Part shown: positions 1 to 8,750 of the stretch, in pieces
Layout of the letters: the number at the start of each line of letters is the position of its first letter
Position numbering within the stretch: the stretch's first letter is position 1
NCBI GenBank assembly: GCA_002840645.1
Contig: PHBO01000001.1
Location: forward strand, 1 to 64,000
DNA length: 64,000 nucleotides
Source of the DNA: Candidatus Cloacimonetes bacterium HGW-Cloacimonetes-3
GTDB lineage: Bacteria; Cloacimonadota; Cloacimonadia; Cloacimonadales; Cloacimonadaceae
Reading direction: 5' to 3'
Translations under genes and position numbers: made by a program
The notes under the pieces: generated by a model
What the model saw: only the letters and a program-made list of their open reading frames with translations
Database searches by the model: none
Told to the model about the DNA's origin: nothing

Positions 1-21
1 TCAAGATAAAGAAGATTGGTC

Positions 22-48
22 TTGACAATTGAGAAATGCTTATATAAT
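22..48 (+). promoter_or_regulatory. possible sigma-70-type promoter
   Basis: A TTGACA hexamer (22-27) is followed 15 bases later by TATAAT (43-48). Both hexamers match the consensus but the spacer is short. The next gene starts only at 380 and has its own sigma-54-type site, so this promoter would give a leader of about 325 bases or serve another transcript. The rest of 49-325 shows no convincing gene. Confidence 0.3.
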
Positions 49-325
49 GTAAACTGACAACTCATTTCAGGAAAATCCAGAGAGAGAAAATGTGAGTGGA
101 AGAGGTGAGGTATCCGATTACAGACGTTTGGGGATGAAGGCGACACATCGAGAATAAGCAATGTGTCCTAAATAGAATACAAAATATCGGGTGCTGCGGT
201 AGAAAAGGGACAGCTTCAATAAGGGCAAATTTTTATCTCATGGAACGGGGCATTTGTAATGGCAAATAAAACAATGTGTTAGCGGAGTGGTTGTTTCATT
301 TCCGGGCAAAAATTGTATAGGACAA

Positions 326-341
326 TTGGCACAGAAATTGC
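326..341 (+). promoter_or_regulatory. sigma-54 (RpoN) -24/-12 promoter
   Basis: TTGGCAC-N5-TTGC: the -24 GG lies at 328-329 and the -12 GC at 340-341, exactly ten bases apart, as RpoN promoters require. Transcription would start near 352, about 28 bases before the pilin-like start codon at 380, leaving room for its GAGG ribosome site. This implies control by an activator ATPase (enhancer-binding protein) that is not in this window. Confidence 0.7.
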
Positions 342-379
342 GTTCTTCATATTTAATAAGATTATTGAGGAGTTGAGAG

Positions 380-817
380 ATGGGAACACAACAGATTATG
401 GTGCTTGTCATCGGCGTGATCGTTGTTGGGCTTGCTATATCCGTTGGCTTTGTCATATTCAACTCTGGAGCATATAATTCCAATAAAACCGCTATCGCTA
501 CTGATATGCAGGAGATGAGCACCAAGATGATGCAGTACTGGTTGTTGCCAACCTCTATGGGTGGAGCCAATAAAACCACTTCAAACGTTAGTATCGCAAG
601 CATCGGTTCGTCTCTTGGTTTTACCGAAGAAGGCGGGATATTTAGGTTTGTTAATGACAATGGAGAATTCAGAGTGCTGAGCGCGGACAATGGGATAGTG
701 GTGATCGGAGCAATTGGGACAGCAACCAAGGGTAATAAATATCCTTATGCCGAGATGTCGGCGGATCTAATGACGCAGAGCATAGAAACAGAATTATCGG
801 AATCAACAGGCTTTTAG
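380..817 (+). CDS. small pilin-like membrane-anchored protein
   Basis: 145 residues. Residues 7-27 form one strongly hydrophobic helix right at the N terminus, followed by a polar, Ser/Thr/Asn-rich domain. This is the layout of a type IV pilin or pseudopilin subunit. The leader is atypical: it begins MGTQQIM, there is no long basic leader, no G|F cleavage site and no Glu at +5. If a prepilin peptidase acts it would have to cut after Gly2. The start is set by a GAGGAG-like site 5-10 bases upstream. The gene stands alone behind a sigma-54 promoter, a regulation mode well known for pilA in several proteobacteria, which favours an appendage role. A simple membrane-anchored hypothetical protein remains possible. 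I do not recognise a named family. Confidence 0.85.
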   Translation: MGTQQIMVLVIGVIVVGLAISVGFVIFNSGAYNSNKTAIATDMQEMSTKMMQYWLLPTSMGGANKTTSNVSIASIGSSLGFTEEGGIFRFVNDNGEFRVLSADNGIVVIGAIGTATKGNKYPYAEMSADLMTQSIETELSESTGF

Positions 818-839
818 TCTGGTTCATTAATTATTGAAC

Positions 840-875
840 AAAAGCTGTTGTCGAATTGGCAACAGCTTTTCTATT
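840..875 (+). terminator. rho-independent terminator
   Basis: An 11-bp perfect stem (840-850 with 860-870, arm AAAAGCTGTTG) has a 9-base loop, and the 3' arm ends in TTTT followed by CTATTT. It lies 23 bases after the stop codon of the pilin-like gene and closes that single-gene transcript. Confidence 0.6.
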
Positions 876-1007
876 TATGGGGTTGCTCCGGAGTCGCAGG
901 GATCTTGCCTGGGCGTGGGTGTTGGCGGTGTTACAACATCCCTTTAACCAACAATAGCAATGATCCACAGTTTAGCCCCAAGAGAGCCATTGGGATGGGC
1001 AACTTCA

Positions 1008-2105
1008 CTATCTAAACTTCCTTTTCGTGCTAGCCATTAACACGATATCTTCCTGCTGGCTGGCGTTTAAGTTTGTTATATTTATCTGCTTTTCCACAGT
1101 TTGGTAACCGGGCTTGGTAACCACAAGGTTGAACTGTTGTGGGATTACATAATCACCAAAGTTTTCTCCATTAGCACCTGTATGATGAATAATGGTGCCA
1201 AACTGAAAGTACTTCAGGTAGGATATTTTGTAACCTGTGGCTGATGAACGAACCACCGGTTCATTCGCAAGAGCACTATCGTTCAATAATATATTTATTG
1301 TTTTGTCGAAAAGTATATTACCTTCAGGTGTCTTGGCAGTTAACTGTGCCTGATACACGCCACTGCACACTCTTGTGCCAAGACTGTCGCGTCCATCCCA
1401 GTAAATTGAATATAAACCTGGGTTTGGCCCAACCAATAGTGTTTTTATCACACCTGAGACAAGGCTTTTGATTTTTAGCGTTACATCGCTTGCCTGAGCA
1501 GGAATTGCGATGGGTATTGAGCAATAGGTGTTAGTTGGATTAGGATAAGCATTACCCAATGCCCATTGTAGCGGAGGAACTGGTATCTCAATTTCATTTA
1601 CATAAATACTTACAGGACCATGGAAAGATGTTGTCCCAGCCATTTCGATAACCTCAAGCCAGTAATAGTAGGTAGTTACAGGAGAGACTTCATTATCAAT
1701 AAAGGAGTATGTTTGGGTTTGACTGGTGTTAGTAGCATCAATCAGCCAGGATATCTGGATTGCATTATGCAGATCATTTGTCTCGCTACGAAGTATTTGA
1801 AATCCTGATAAGTAAGTTTCAGATTCTGTAACCCAAGTAAGTTTAACAAAGTTCTGTGCGGTAAGAGTTGCTGAAAATGAGCTTAGCTCAACCGGGAGAG
1901 TATCACCGACAGCAACTCTGATAAAACCAATATCCACATAAATGTTAGCATCGGTGATAATATTACCATCCTCATCGCGAACAAAGCCAAAAAGAGAGTA
2001 ATCCGTGTCTTCCGGAGTGGGATCATCCCCCTCGGTAGTTTGATTGCACGACATTAGTGAAACCAAAATAAAGCAACAAACGAGTATCAATGCTGCATAC
2101 TTCAT
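1008..2105 (-). CDS. secreted lipoprotein with fibronectin-like and FlgD-like domains
   Basis: 365 residues from the ATG at 2105, chosen because a GGAGGT site sits just upstream (2110-2115) and a lipoprotein signal starts there (hydrophobic stretch ending in the lipobox LMSC at about residue 20). After an acidic linker comes a short CarboxypepD_reg-like strand segment (FGFVRDEDGNIITDANIYVD), a fibronectin-III-like domain starting LPVELSSFSA (about 70-175) and a FlgD-type Ig-like domain (YPNP, WDGRD, GVY motifs, about 185-270). About 85 residues of unknown fold follow. The FlgD-like unit is internal here, so it is probably structural and not a terminal sorting tag. It would be anchored in an outer or inner membrane leaflet by lipid. 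It is divergent from the caspase-like gene at 2271, and the two may share a control region. Confidence 0.85.
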   Translation of the reverse strand: MKYAALILVCCFILVSLMSCNQTTEGDDPTPEDTDYSLFGFVRDEDGNIITDANIYVDIGFIRVAVGDTLPVELSSFSATLTAQNFVKLTWVTESETYLSGFQILRSETNDLHNAIQISWLIDATNTSQTQTYSFIDNEVSPVTTYYYWLEVIEMAGTTSFHGPVSIYVNEIEIPVPPLQWALGNAYPNPTNTYCSIPIAIPAQASDVTLKIKSLVSGVIKTLLVGPNPGLYSIYWDGRDSLGTRVCSGVYQAQLTAKTPEGNILFDKTINILLNDSALANEPVVRSSATGYKISYLKYFQFGTIIHHTGANGENFGDYVIPQQFNLVVTKPGYQTVEKQINITNLNASQQEDIVLMASTKRKFR

Positions 2106-2270
2106 GTTTACCTCCTTGATCGCAGATAGCCTTTTATTTACAAAAAATAAGGCAAGTGCAGAATTGCTAAAGTGATAATAGATGTCAAGATAAAACGTGT
2201 GACAAGAATTCGTTTGACAAATAAGCTGCGCATAAGCAACCTGCACAACATGTATAACAATGGAGGAAGA

Positions 2271-3062
2271 ATGAAAAGACTGATTATTATATGCATGTTA
2301 GTAGCCGCTATTGGCAGTGTCTTTGCCGAGCGTAAAGCTTTGGTGATAGCTAATTCGATGTATGGGAAGGTATTAGTTAATAGTGCTATTGCCGATGCAG
2401 ACTCGATGGAGGCAGCACTCAGGACTCTGGAATTCAGCGTGTTAAGACACAATAATCTAAGGCTTAGCTCCATAACTGCGGCAGTGGATAGCTTTGCCCA
2501 AGGTATCAGCTCTTCCGATGAAGTGGTGGTTTATTACAGCGGACATGGCACTAACGCAAGCGGGGTAAATTATATTGTTCCTTCCGGAGTTGATCTTGGT
2601 AACACGCAAGTGTATAGCAAGACTGCATATAGTCTAAGCACTCTGGCGCAGAAGCTTAAGCTGGCGAAACGCTCTCTTATTATTCTGGAAGCATCCCGTT
2701 CCTGGGGGCTTAGCGGCAGCAAAGCGGTATCCAAACCTTTTGTAGCTATGATACCGGTTTCTGCCAAACAGGTTATTGTTTCCGCTGCTCAGCCCTCAAG
2801 TGTAGTGCAGCTAAGCCTTGGAACGCACAGCACCTTTACCCAGTCTCTAATAGAACGCATCAGTACATCAGAAGAAGGGTTCAACAGCATCTTTCCTCTG
2901 GTGGTTAGTGATGTTATGGCTCGCACCGGAAAACTGCAACAGCCCTGGGCAACAGGTGCATTTGACGGGGATTTTTACTTCATTACTACAGAGATGAAGC
3001 TGCGGTGGCGAAACAACTATTTCGAGCAAGGGGTTGACGGAGGCGGCAGCTTATCCTGGTAA
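2271..3062 (+). CDS. exported caspase-fold (C14-like) protein with Cys-to-Ser active site
   Basis: 263 residues; the start at 2271 has GGAGGA immediately upstream and opens with a signal peptide (residues 1-19, cleavage after VFA). The rest is a p20-like caspase/metacaspase fold: KALVIANSMY (strand 1), DADSMEAALRTL, VVVYYSGHG with catalytic His92, and YIVPSGVD. Where family members have DACR with the catalytic Cys, this protein reads EASR, placing Ser142 (codon TCC at 2694-2696) at the nucleophile position. It is therefore either a catalytically dead pseudo-caspase or a serine variant. Length and fold are otherwise intact and there is no frameshift. It probably acts in the periplasm or outside the cell. 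It ends 7 bases from the oppositely oriented cyclase gene. Confidence 0.88.
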   Translation: MKRLIIICMLVAAIGSVFAERKALVIANSMYGKVLVNSAIADADSMEAALRTLEFSVLRHNNLRLSSITAAVDSFAQGISSSDEVVVYYSGHGTNASGVNYIVPSGVDLGNTQVYSKTAYSLSTLAQKLKLAKRSLIILEASRSWGLSGSKAVSKPFVAMIPVSAKQVIVSAAQPSSVVQLSLGTHSTFTQSLIERISTSEEGFNSIFPLVVSDVMARTGKLQQPWATGAFDGDFYFITTEMKLRWRNNYFEQGVDGGGSLSW

Positions 3063-3069
3063 GCCTTGT

Positions 3070-5901
3070 TTAGGGCTTATGTAATTCCTTAATCTCGTTT
3101 GCTGTTTGTACAGCACCGGCATCGTCACCGCTTTGCAGTTTAAGGGCGTGAATGCGTTCCAGGCAATGTAGGGCTGCATGTACGTCGCCCTGTTCCTGGT
3201 GGGTAGCACTTATATTCCCCAGCACTTTAAGCAATTCCTGATAGTCATTCATTTGCTCTGCCAGATGCAGCTTTGCCAGCAGTAAAGGCATAGCAGCAGC
3301 GTAGTCTTTAAGCTGCATTTTAGTGAATCCCAGGTTTCCCAGAGCGATGGATTCTTCCTTTAACAGACGGTTTGCAACGGCAATATTAAGGCTGGAGTTA
3401 AAGTACTGCTCTGCCAGCGGGTAATCCTTGCGGGCAAGGGCTATCATCCCCAGATTACTGAGGCTCTTTGCCTGGCGTTGGGTGTCATTTATCTTCCCGG
3501 CAAGCTCCAGGCTTTCTTCCTGCATGGCATTGGCTTGGGCTAAATCCTGCTTTTGAAAATACCAGTTGCTTAAGTTACCAGTGGCAATGCAGGAAAGCAA
3601 GGTATCGGCAAGCTCCTCTGCAATATCTTTTGCATTGGTAAGATGAGTGTATGCAGCATCCATATCCTGCTGATAGAAGGCAGCGATACCAAGAAACCGG
3701 TGCGCACTGAAACAAATGTCCGCCGCTTCAAGCTGCTGTGCTGTAGCTAATATGCTTTGTACCTCAGGGATGATTTGTTTCCGCTCCCCGGTTAGCCACT
3801 TAATATCGGCTATTTTTATCCTGATATCAAGTCTCTTAGCCTTAGATATATTGGTCATTGCCAGCATCTCGGAATATAGCTCCAAAGCCTGTGCATTATT
3901 ATAAATCCTGGCTGCACTCGAAGCCGCTTTATCCAGATATACCAGTGCTTTATCATCAATATCTGCCTTGCTGAAGTGGTTTGCCAGGATGAAATAGAAT
4001 TCGTCCAAGCGCTCTGGATAAAGCTGTTCAATTGCCTCTCCACAAAGCTGATGAAGTACTTTTCGGTTTTCAAGCAGCAGAGTCTGATACGCCACTTCAC
4101 GGGTGGTGATGTGTTTAAAGAAGTAAGCGGAGTAATCAAAACCCAGGGAACGAAAGATAAAGCTTTGCTCTTCAAGGCTGGTTAAAGTAGCCTCGATATT
4201 CTTCGGCTCATGCAGCTTGGATTCTATATAGCGTAGTATTTCCACAAAGAAATCCTGCCCAATCACCGAAGCCTTGTACAGCAGCATTCTAAGGGCAAGG
4301 GGAAGCCTGTCCAGACGCGACTGAATTAGCGCGTGCAAGTTTGCCGGAACAGGGAAATCGCGCAGTTCCTTGGAAGGAATGCTCTCTATGTAATTGCACC
4401 ATTCCTCCAGATAGAAGGGATTACCTTCAGATAACAATACAACCTTATCCAGGGCGTCTTCAGGGATGTCTTTGCCGGAGGTATGGCTTTGCAGCAGAGA
4501 TTTTATCTCAGATTGTTTAAGTGGCTTGAGCTGGATATCAGATGCTTTGCTTTGTTTTGCAAGATAAGGGGGGAGCGTATATTCCATGCGGGACATCAGC
4601 ACCCATAAAATTGTGGGGCAATCCTCTTTATGGGAGTAATTATTTACAATGTTTTCCAACACTCTGCCGGAAGCCTCATCCATCCAATGCAGATCGTCCA
4701 GGATAATAATGAGCGGCTTAGCTGCTTGTGCTGCTTGTTTGGCGATGTGGCGGATAAAGGTTTCCACCGCGATGAAGAGGTGATTTAGCAGGTCTGTTCC
4801 GCTTTGCTTTAAGCGGGGGTCATCCAGCTTTATCTCCAGAAGAAAGGCAATTAAGTTCTTGATGTCGATCAATTCCTGTGTGTCTTGCTCATTCAGGTTG
4901 GCAGTAAGCTTTACAAAAGCGGTGTTCAGCTTGCTAAGCTTAATCTCGGGAGCTTCATTCAACTGAATTTGCAGATACACTTCCAGCATTGAACTGAAGA
5001 GGTTTAAGGGGGCAGGGCTTATCGCACTGCAAGCGCCATGCAGGAATATTGCAAGCTCTGCATTTGCCCGCTCAAATTCGTAAACCAAGCGCGTTTTGCC
5101 CAGTCCTGCTTCTCCTTTTATGTGCACTACCGGGGTTTGGAGAGGGATTGATTGGGTGATAAATGCCTGAAGCTTGGCAAGCTCTGCTTCTCTGCCAATA
5201 AAATGGGTACTGTGATTGCGGTGGTGCAGGGAACCTTCGAACTTGGGGGATAGCACAATGAAGCACTCTATCGGCTCATCAAAGCCCTTTACGCTCTTGG
5301 CACCCACCGGCTCAAAATTAAAGCTGCGGGTAACTTGTTTCATGGTGGATTGGGGGAGCATAATCCCGTTCACCGGGGCATTGGATTCCATGCGGGAAGC
5401 AAGGTTTACCTCCGGTCCATACACGGTAAAATCGCCTTCTCTGTCTGCGCCAACCTTGCCTACTGAAACCATGCCGGTGTTTAGTCCGATTCGCAAACCC
5501 AGTTCCACAGCCTCAAAGCCTGCTTGCTTACAAAGCATCTTGTTATACAGCTTCAATTGTTGCTGCATCTTGAGGGCTGCCATAATAGCACGCTCTGTAT
5601 CCTGCTCACTTGCCTGCTTTGCACCGAAAAGTGCCATGATGCCATCGCCCATGTATTTATCTACAAAGCCGCCATAGTAACTGATGCAGCGGGAGAATAT
5701 CTTCATCAGCTCATCCATTTTCTTGTGGATGGTCTCGGAATCGAAGAGGTTGGATATGCTGCTAAAGCCCTTTATATCTGCAAAAAGAATGGCTACTTCC
5801 CGCAGTTCACCTTCCCGAAGCTGTAGCTTATCGGTGTCGGGACTTAGCTCGGTTTCCAGATCAAAGAAATCCCCGCCAAAAATCAATTCATCATCTATCA
5901 T
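3070..5901 (-). CDS. class III adenylate/guanylate cyclase fused to AAA ATPase and TPR repeats
   Basis: 943 residues, no signal peptide, cytoplasmic. Residues about 30-220 are a class III nucleotide cyclase: metal Asp42 (FADIKGF) and Asp86 (KYMGDG), Lys82 at the purine-specifying position with Thr159 as its partner, and transition-state Asn166/Arg170 (VNLASR). The Lys/Thr pair points to cAMP more than cGMP. Residues about 232-560 are a STAND-type ATPase with Walker A GEAGLGKT (263-270) and Walker B IIILDDLHW (near 400). The remaining C-terminal part is rich in TPR-like helical repeats. This is the known cyclase-ATPase-TPR architecture thought to couple ligand or partner binding to second-messenger synthesis. 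GGGAG precedes the ATG. No cAMP-binding partner is visible in the window. Confidence 0.93.
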   Translation of the reverse strand: MIDDELIFGGDFFDLETELSPDTDKLQLREGELREVAILFADIKGFSSISNLFDSETIHKKMDELMKIFSRCISYYGGFVDKYMGDGIMALFGAKQASEQDTERAIMAALKMQQQLKLYNKMLCKQAGFEAVELGLRIGLNTGMVSVGKVGADREGDFTVYGPEVNLASRMESNAPVNGIMLPQSTMKQVTRSFNFEPVGAKSVKGFDEPIECFIVLSPKFEGSLHHRNHSTHFIGREAELAKLQAFITQSIPLQTPVVHIKGEAGLGKTRLVYEFERANAELAIFLHGACSAISPAPLNLFSSMLEVYLQIQLNEAPEIKLSKLNTAFVKLTANLNEQDTQELIDIKNLIAFLLEIKLDDPRLKQSGTDLLNHLFIAVETFIRHIAKQAAQAAKPLIIILDDLHWMDEASGRVLENIVNNYSHKEDCPTILWVLMSRMEYTLPPYLAKQSKASDIQLKPLKQSEIKSLLQSHTSGKDIPEDALDKVVLLSEGNPFYLEEWCNYIESIPSKELRDFPVPANLHALIQSRLDRLPLALRMLLYKASVIGQDFFVEILRYIESKLHEPKNIEATLTSLEEQSFIFRSLGFDYSAYFFKHITTREVAYQTLLLENRKVLHQLCGEAIEQLYPERLDEFYFILANHFSKADIDDKALVYLDKAASSAARIYNNAQALELYSEMLAMTNISKAKRLDIRIKIADIKWLTGERKQIIPEVQSILATAQQLEAADICFSAHRFLGIAAFYQQDMDAAYTHLTNAKDIAEELADTLLSCIATGNLSNWYFQKQDLAQANAMQEESLELAGKINDTQRQAKSLSNLGMIALARKDYPLAEQYFNSSLNIAVANRLLKEESIALGNLGFTKMQLKDYAAAMPLLLAKLHLAEQMNDYQELLKVLGNISATHQEQGDVHAALHCLERIHALKLQSGDDAGAVQTANEIKELHKP

Positions 5902-5936
5902 AACATTTGCTCCCGCCTATTTGCCCGAATTGTGAA

Positions 5937-6311
5937 TCATCCCTCCAGCACGGCAAAAGCAATGGCGTAATCTTTTTCGTGAGAGAGGCTTATATGCACT
6001 TCTTTAATATTATTGTTTACCATCATCTGCTTAGCTGCGCCATGCAGGATTAGCTTGGGGCAGCCTTTGTCGTCAGGCATAACTTCGATATCCACCCAGT
6101 TTATGATGCCATCCCATCCGGTTCCCAATGCCTTCATCACGGCTTCCTTGGCAGCGAAACGGGCGGCAAAACTCTGGGATGGGTTTGCTCTGCCCGTGCA
6201 ATAAGATATCTCCTGAGGCGTGAATATCTTATCCACAAAACGCTCGTTAGCTTCAATTGCCTTCTTGATGCGGCTTATGGCTATAATATCGGTTCCGATA
6301 CCAATAATCAC
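5937..6311 (-). CDS. acpS: holo-[acyl-carrier-protein] synthase
   Basis: 124 residues, the normal AcpS length. It transfers 4'-phosphopantetheine from CoA to Ser of acyl carrier protein, activating fatty acid synthesis. The N-terminal IGIGTDI motif carries the Mg-binding Asp, and FAARFAAKEAVMKALGTG is the second signature with the Mg/CoA-binding Glu. The start overlaps the end of the alkyltransferase gene by four bases (ATGA), so the two are translationally coupled. It lies 35 bases upstream of the cyclase gene on the same strand. Confidence 0.96.
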   Translation of the reverse strand: MIIGIGTDIIAISRIKKAIEANERFVDKIFTPQEISYCTGRANPSQSFAARFAAKEAVMKALGTGWDGIINWVDIEVMPDDKGCPKLILHGAAKQMMVNNNIKEVHISLSHEKDYAIAFAVLEG

Positions 6312-6775
6312 GGCTTAAAGTTCCTTTCCAGATCCAAGAGGTGTTGCTTCGTGTCCGTTCCTCCCGCAAAGCCGGTAAGTGCGCCCTTTGAGCCCAGAAC
6401 TCTGTGGCAGGGCAGCAGAATGGCAACGGGATTTCTGTGCAAAGCTCCCCCAACCGCGCGGGCAGCTTTGGGCTTGCCGATGCGGGCAGCTAATTCTCCA
6501 TAAGTGATTGTTTCTCCATAAGGTATTTTAAGCAGCTCTTCCCACACCATTAGCTGGAACACGGTTCCGGTGGCAAAGTAGGGGAGATCAAACTCGGTCA
6601 GTTCACCCTCGAAGTATGCATCCAACTGATGGAAGAGTTCCTTTTCCATTTCAGTAATCGGCTTACTGGGGCTTTGCTTGGCGCAGAAATTTACTCCAAT
6701 GATGGTATCCTCTTCCAGCTCGATGAGCAGATATACTGCTTCTGATGGTGCACGGTAGAATAAGCGTTTATCCAT
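6308..6775 (-). CDS. ogt: methylated-DNA--protein-cysteine methyltransferase (O6-alkylguanine repair)
   Basis: 155 residues from the ATG at 6775, preceded by AGAGG at five bases; a GTG at 6781 lies inside the ribosome site and is less likely. This is a suicide repair enzyme that moves alkyl groups from O6-guanine to its own Cys. The active-site motif is LLPCHRV, preceded by the helix-turn-helix part IPYGETITYGELAARIGKPKAARAVG, cited here as its core residues GETITYGELA and RAVG. The short N-terminal ribonuclease-like domain is typical of Ogt-type proteins without an Ada regulatory half. It is first in a two-gene unit with acpS. Confidence 0.95.
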   Translation of the reverse strand: MDKRLFYRAPSEAVYLLIELEEDTIIGVNFCAKQSPSKPITEMEKELFHQLDAYFEGELTEFDLPYFATGTVFQLMVWEELLKIPYGETITYGELAARIGKPKAARAVGGALHRNPVAILLPCHRVLGSKGALTGFAGGTDTKQHLLDLERNFKP

Positions 6776-6885
6776 TATCACCTCTTCAATTTGTACGGTT
6801 AAGCGTTAAGCGTTAAAGCCACTAACCTAACTTCTAACCTTTAACGTCTAACTTAGATAATATAAGTGTAATCTCGATATAACGA

Positions 6886-6918
6886 AGCCCCTTCCTATCA
6901 TTATGATAAGAAGGGGCT
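6886..6918 (-). terminator. hairpin downstream of rplS
   Basis: An inverted repeat AGCCCCTTC...GAAGGGGCT with further pairing toward the centre (CTATCATTATGATAAG) makes a strong stem 19 bases past the rplS stop, reading on the minus strand. The T-run after it is weak (TTCGTT), so termination may be imperfect. The stretch 6785-6885 also carries degenerate TTAAGCGTTAA-like short repeats. Confidence 0.5.
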
Positions 6919-6936
6919 AAGATGAGTGATAGGTAA

Positions 6937-7290
6937 CTATGCAGTGAATCTTCTGCGTTCTTTAATTCTTCCCGCCTTACCCTGGGCACTGCGCAGATAG
7001 AATAACTTCGCTCTGCGGACCTGACCATGGCGGACAATCTCAAGCTTGTCGATATTTGGTGAGCTTTGAGGGAATATCCTCTCCACTCCGATTCCGCTTG
7101 AAACCTTACGTACTGTGAAGGATTTGGAAACGCCAGCGCCGCGCTTTTGAATCACGATGCCCTGGAACACCTGAATACGTTCCTTGCTACCTTCTTTAAT
7201 TTTATAATGGACCTTCACTGTATCGCCAACGCGATAGTCCGGAAAGTCGGTTCTGATTTGGTCTCTGCCAACTTGTTGCAGAATATCCAT
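6937..7290 (-). CDS. rplS: 50S ribosomal protein L19
   Basis: 117 residues from the ATG at 7290, chosen because GGGAGGA lies 7 bases upstream and homologues begin at this point; an in-frame upstream extension to 7335 lacks a ribosome site. The protein has the conserved L19 core [37 protein letters not shown] and the basic C-terminal RRAKLFYLR. It sits at the 30S-50S interface near the A-site. It is last in the rpsP-khpA-rimM-trmD-rplS cluster but separated from trmD by 198 bases, so it may also have its own promoter. Confidence 0.96.
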   Translation of the reverse strand: MDILQQVGRDQIRTDFPDYRVGDTVKVHYKIKEGSKERIQVFQGIVIQKRGAGVSKSFTVRKVSSGIGVERIFPQSSPNIDKLEIVRHGQVRRAKLFYLRSAQGKAGRIKERRRFTA

Positions 7291-7488
7291 TTGGGTTTCC
7301 TCCCATATATATACTCGGTAGAAATCAGCCGGCAATTGAAAAGGTGAGTGGACAAATCAAAGGGTATATAGTTCGTCCATTGCTGAACTCCGTTACAGGG
7401 CTGTTGCCATTGTAACAAAGCTACATGCGTATCCTTCCAACCGCTTAAGGTCTTGGCATCTCTCTTCCTGCGTTGTAAACTGTATTAT

Positions 7489-8163
7489 TTAGTCTGTTAA
7501 AAGATCGGGTCTGCGGGCTTTGGTTAAGGCTTCTGCCTCTTCTTCCGCCCATCTGGCAATTGCTTTGTGATTTCCGCTTAATAGTACTTCCGGGGCACTT
7601 AGCCCCATAAAACTTTCGGGACGGCTGTAACAGGGAAACCCAAGCTTGGGAGTACTGAAAGAATCGCTTGTAGCGCTTTCTATATCGCCCAAAACTCCGG
7701 GTATCAATCTGCTGACACCATCCATAAACGCCATTGCAGCAAGCTCACCACCGCTTAACACATAATCGCCAAGCGACAGTTCATCGCTAACACAGAGGTC
7801 GCGAATGCGCTGGTCTATTTCCTTATAATGCCCGCAAAGCAGGATCACACGGTCATAGCCTGCATAGCTTTGCAGTACTTTCTGGTTCAGCTTGCGTCCC
7901 TGAGGGGTAAAATAGATCACTGGGGCGGGGCTATCCTCAAGCAGGGTTATCAAAGCATCGTATACAGGTTGTGCCTGAATCACCATGCCCGGAAAGCCAC
8001 CATAAGGGTAGTCGTCCACGCAGTGATGCTTGTTCGTGCTAAAGCTGCGAAAGTCGGTAAGCCTTACCTGCACCATCTCTTTGGAAATGGCACGGGCAAT
8101 AATGCTACTGCCAAGAAACCCTGAAAAAGCATCAGGGAAAAGGCTTAGCACATCGAAAGTCAT
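7489..8163 (-). CDS. trmD: tRNA (guanine-N1)-methyltransferase
   Basis: 224 residues. It methylates G37 of tRNAs with a G at position 36, using S-adenosylmethionine, to prevent frameshifting. SPOUT knot-fold signatures are present: YFTPQGRKL, LLCGHYKEIDQRI, ELSLGDYVLSGGELAA and VLGDIESATSDSF. The start overlaps the rimM stop by four bases (ATGA), indicating coupling. Its placement between rimM and rplS is the usual bacterial order. Confidence 0.97.
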   Translation of the reverse strand: MTFDVLSLFPDAFSGFLGSSIIARAISKEMVQVRLTDFRSFSTNKHHCVDDYPYGGFPGMVIQAQPVYDALITLLEDSPAPVIYFTPQGRKLNQKVLQSYAGYDRVILLCGHYKEIDQRIRDLCVSDELSLGDYVLSGGELAAMAFMDGVSRLIPGVLGDIESATSDSFSTPKLGFPCYSRPESFMGLSAPEVLLSGNHKAIARWAEEEAEALTKARRPDLLTD

Positions 8164-8690
8164 GGCTTATCCGGTTCACTACGGTAGAAGGCGATTAAGC
8201 CTTCCGCGTTCTGAAGCACTATCCTCTGCAATTCCGGTAGCACTGCCTGCACATAGTATTCCACATAGGGCACAAGCAATTCGGGCTTTTGGGCATCGCT
8301 AATCTGCAGAACCTGCTGGGCACCGTTATAGAAGTAATCCTGAATCTCTCCAAGCACTTCATCTGCAAAGATCACCTTATAGCCAATCAGCTCATCCAGT
8401 TCCTCAGCCTCATATTCTTCGGCTTCGCTTGCAATTGCGAGTAGCACATCCTTGTGTTTAGGCTGCTCTTCGGCAATTCCATCTTCACGGAATTTTACCC
8501 ATGTCTTTTTGTCAGACTGTTTTCTCTCACTGATAGTTACGTAAAACACTCTATCGCTGTTAAAGATCAAATACACATCGCTTAGCCCGGAGAACACACT
8601 TCTGTATTCCGGCTTCACCATAATGTGGTGAAAGCCTTCCGCATCCCTACCTCCAAGCTTACCTATTCGGGTAAGACCCGGGATCTTCAT
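8160..8690 (-). CDS. rimM: 16S rRNA processing / 30S maturation factor RimM
   Basis: 176 residues from the ATG at 8690, which lies a few residues before the LTRIGKLGGRDAEGF segment corresponding to the family's N terminus. An in-frame TTG at 8744 would add 18 residues and sits directly against an AAAGGA sequence, too close to be a normal ribosome site, so the start is uncertain. An N-terminal barrel is followed by a PRC-barrel domain (ELIGYKVIFADEVLGEIQDY and LLVPYVEYYV; core motifs IGYKV and GEIQDY). RimM assists assembly of the 30S head with ribosomal protein S19. The sequence is somewhat divergent, but gene order fixes the identity. Confidence 0.9.
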   Translation of the reverse strand: MKIPGLTRIGKLGGRDAEGFHHIMVKPEYRSVFSGLSDVYLIFNSDRVFYVTISERKQSDKKTWVKFREDGIAEEQPKHKDVLLAIASEAEEYEAEELDELIGYKVIFADEVLGEIQDYFYNGAQQVLQISDAQKPELLVPYVEYYVQAVLPELQRIVLQNAEGLIAFYRSEPDKP

Positions 8691-8750
8691 CTGTTGGGGT
8701 GCAGAACCTTGTTTGCCTATGTGTACAGAATTGGAATAATCCAATCCTTT

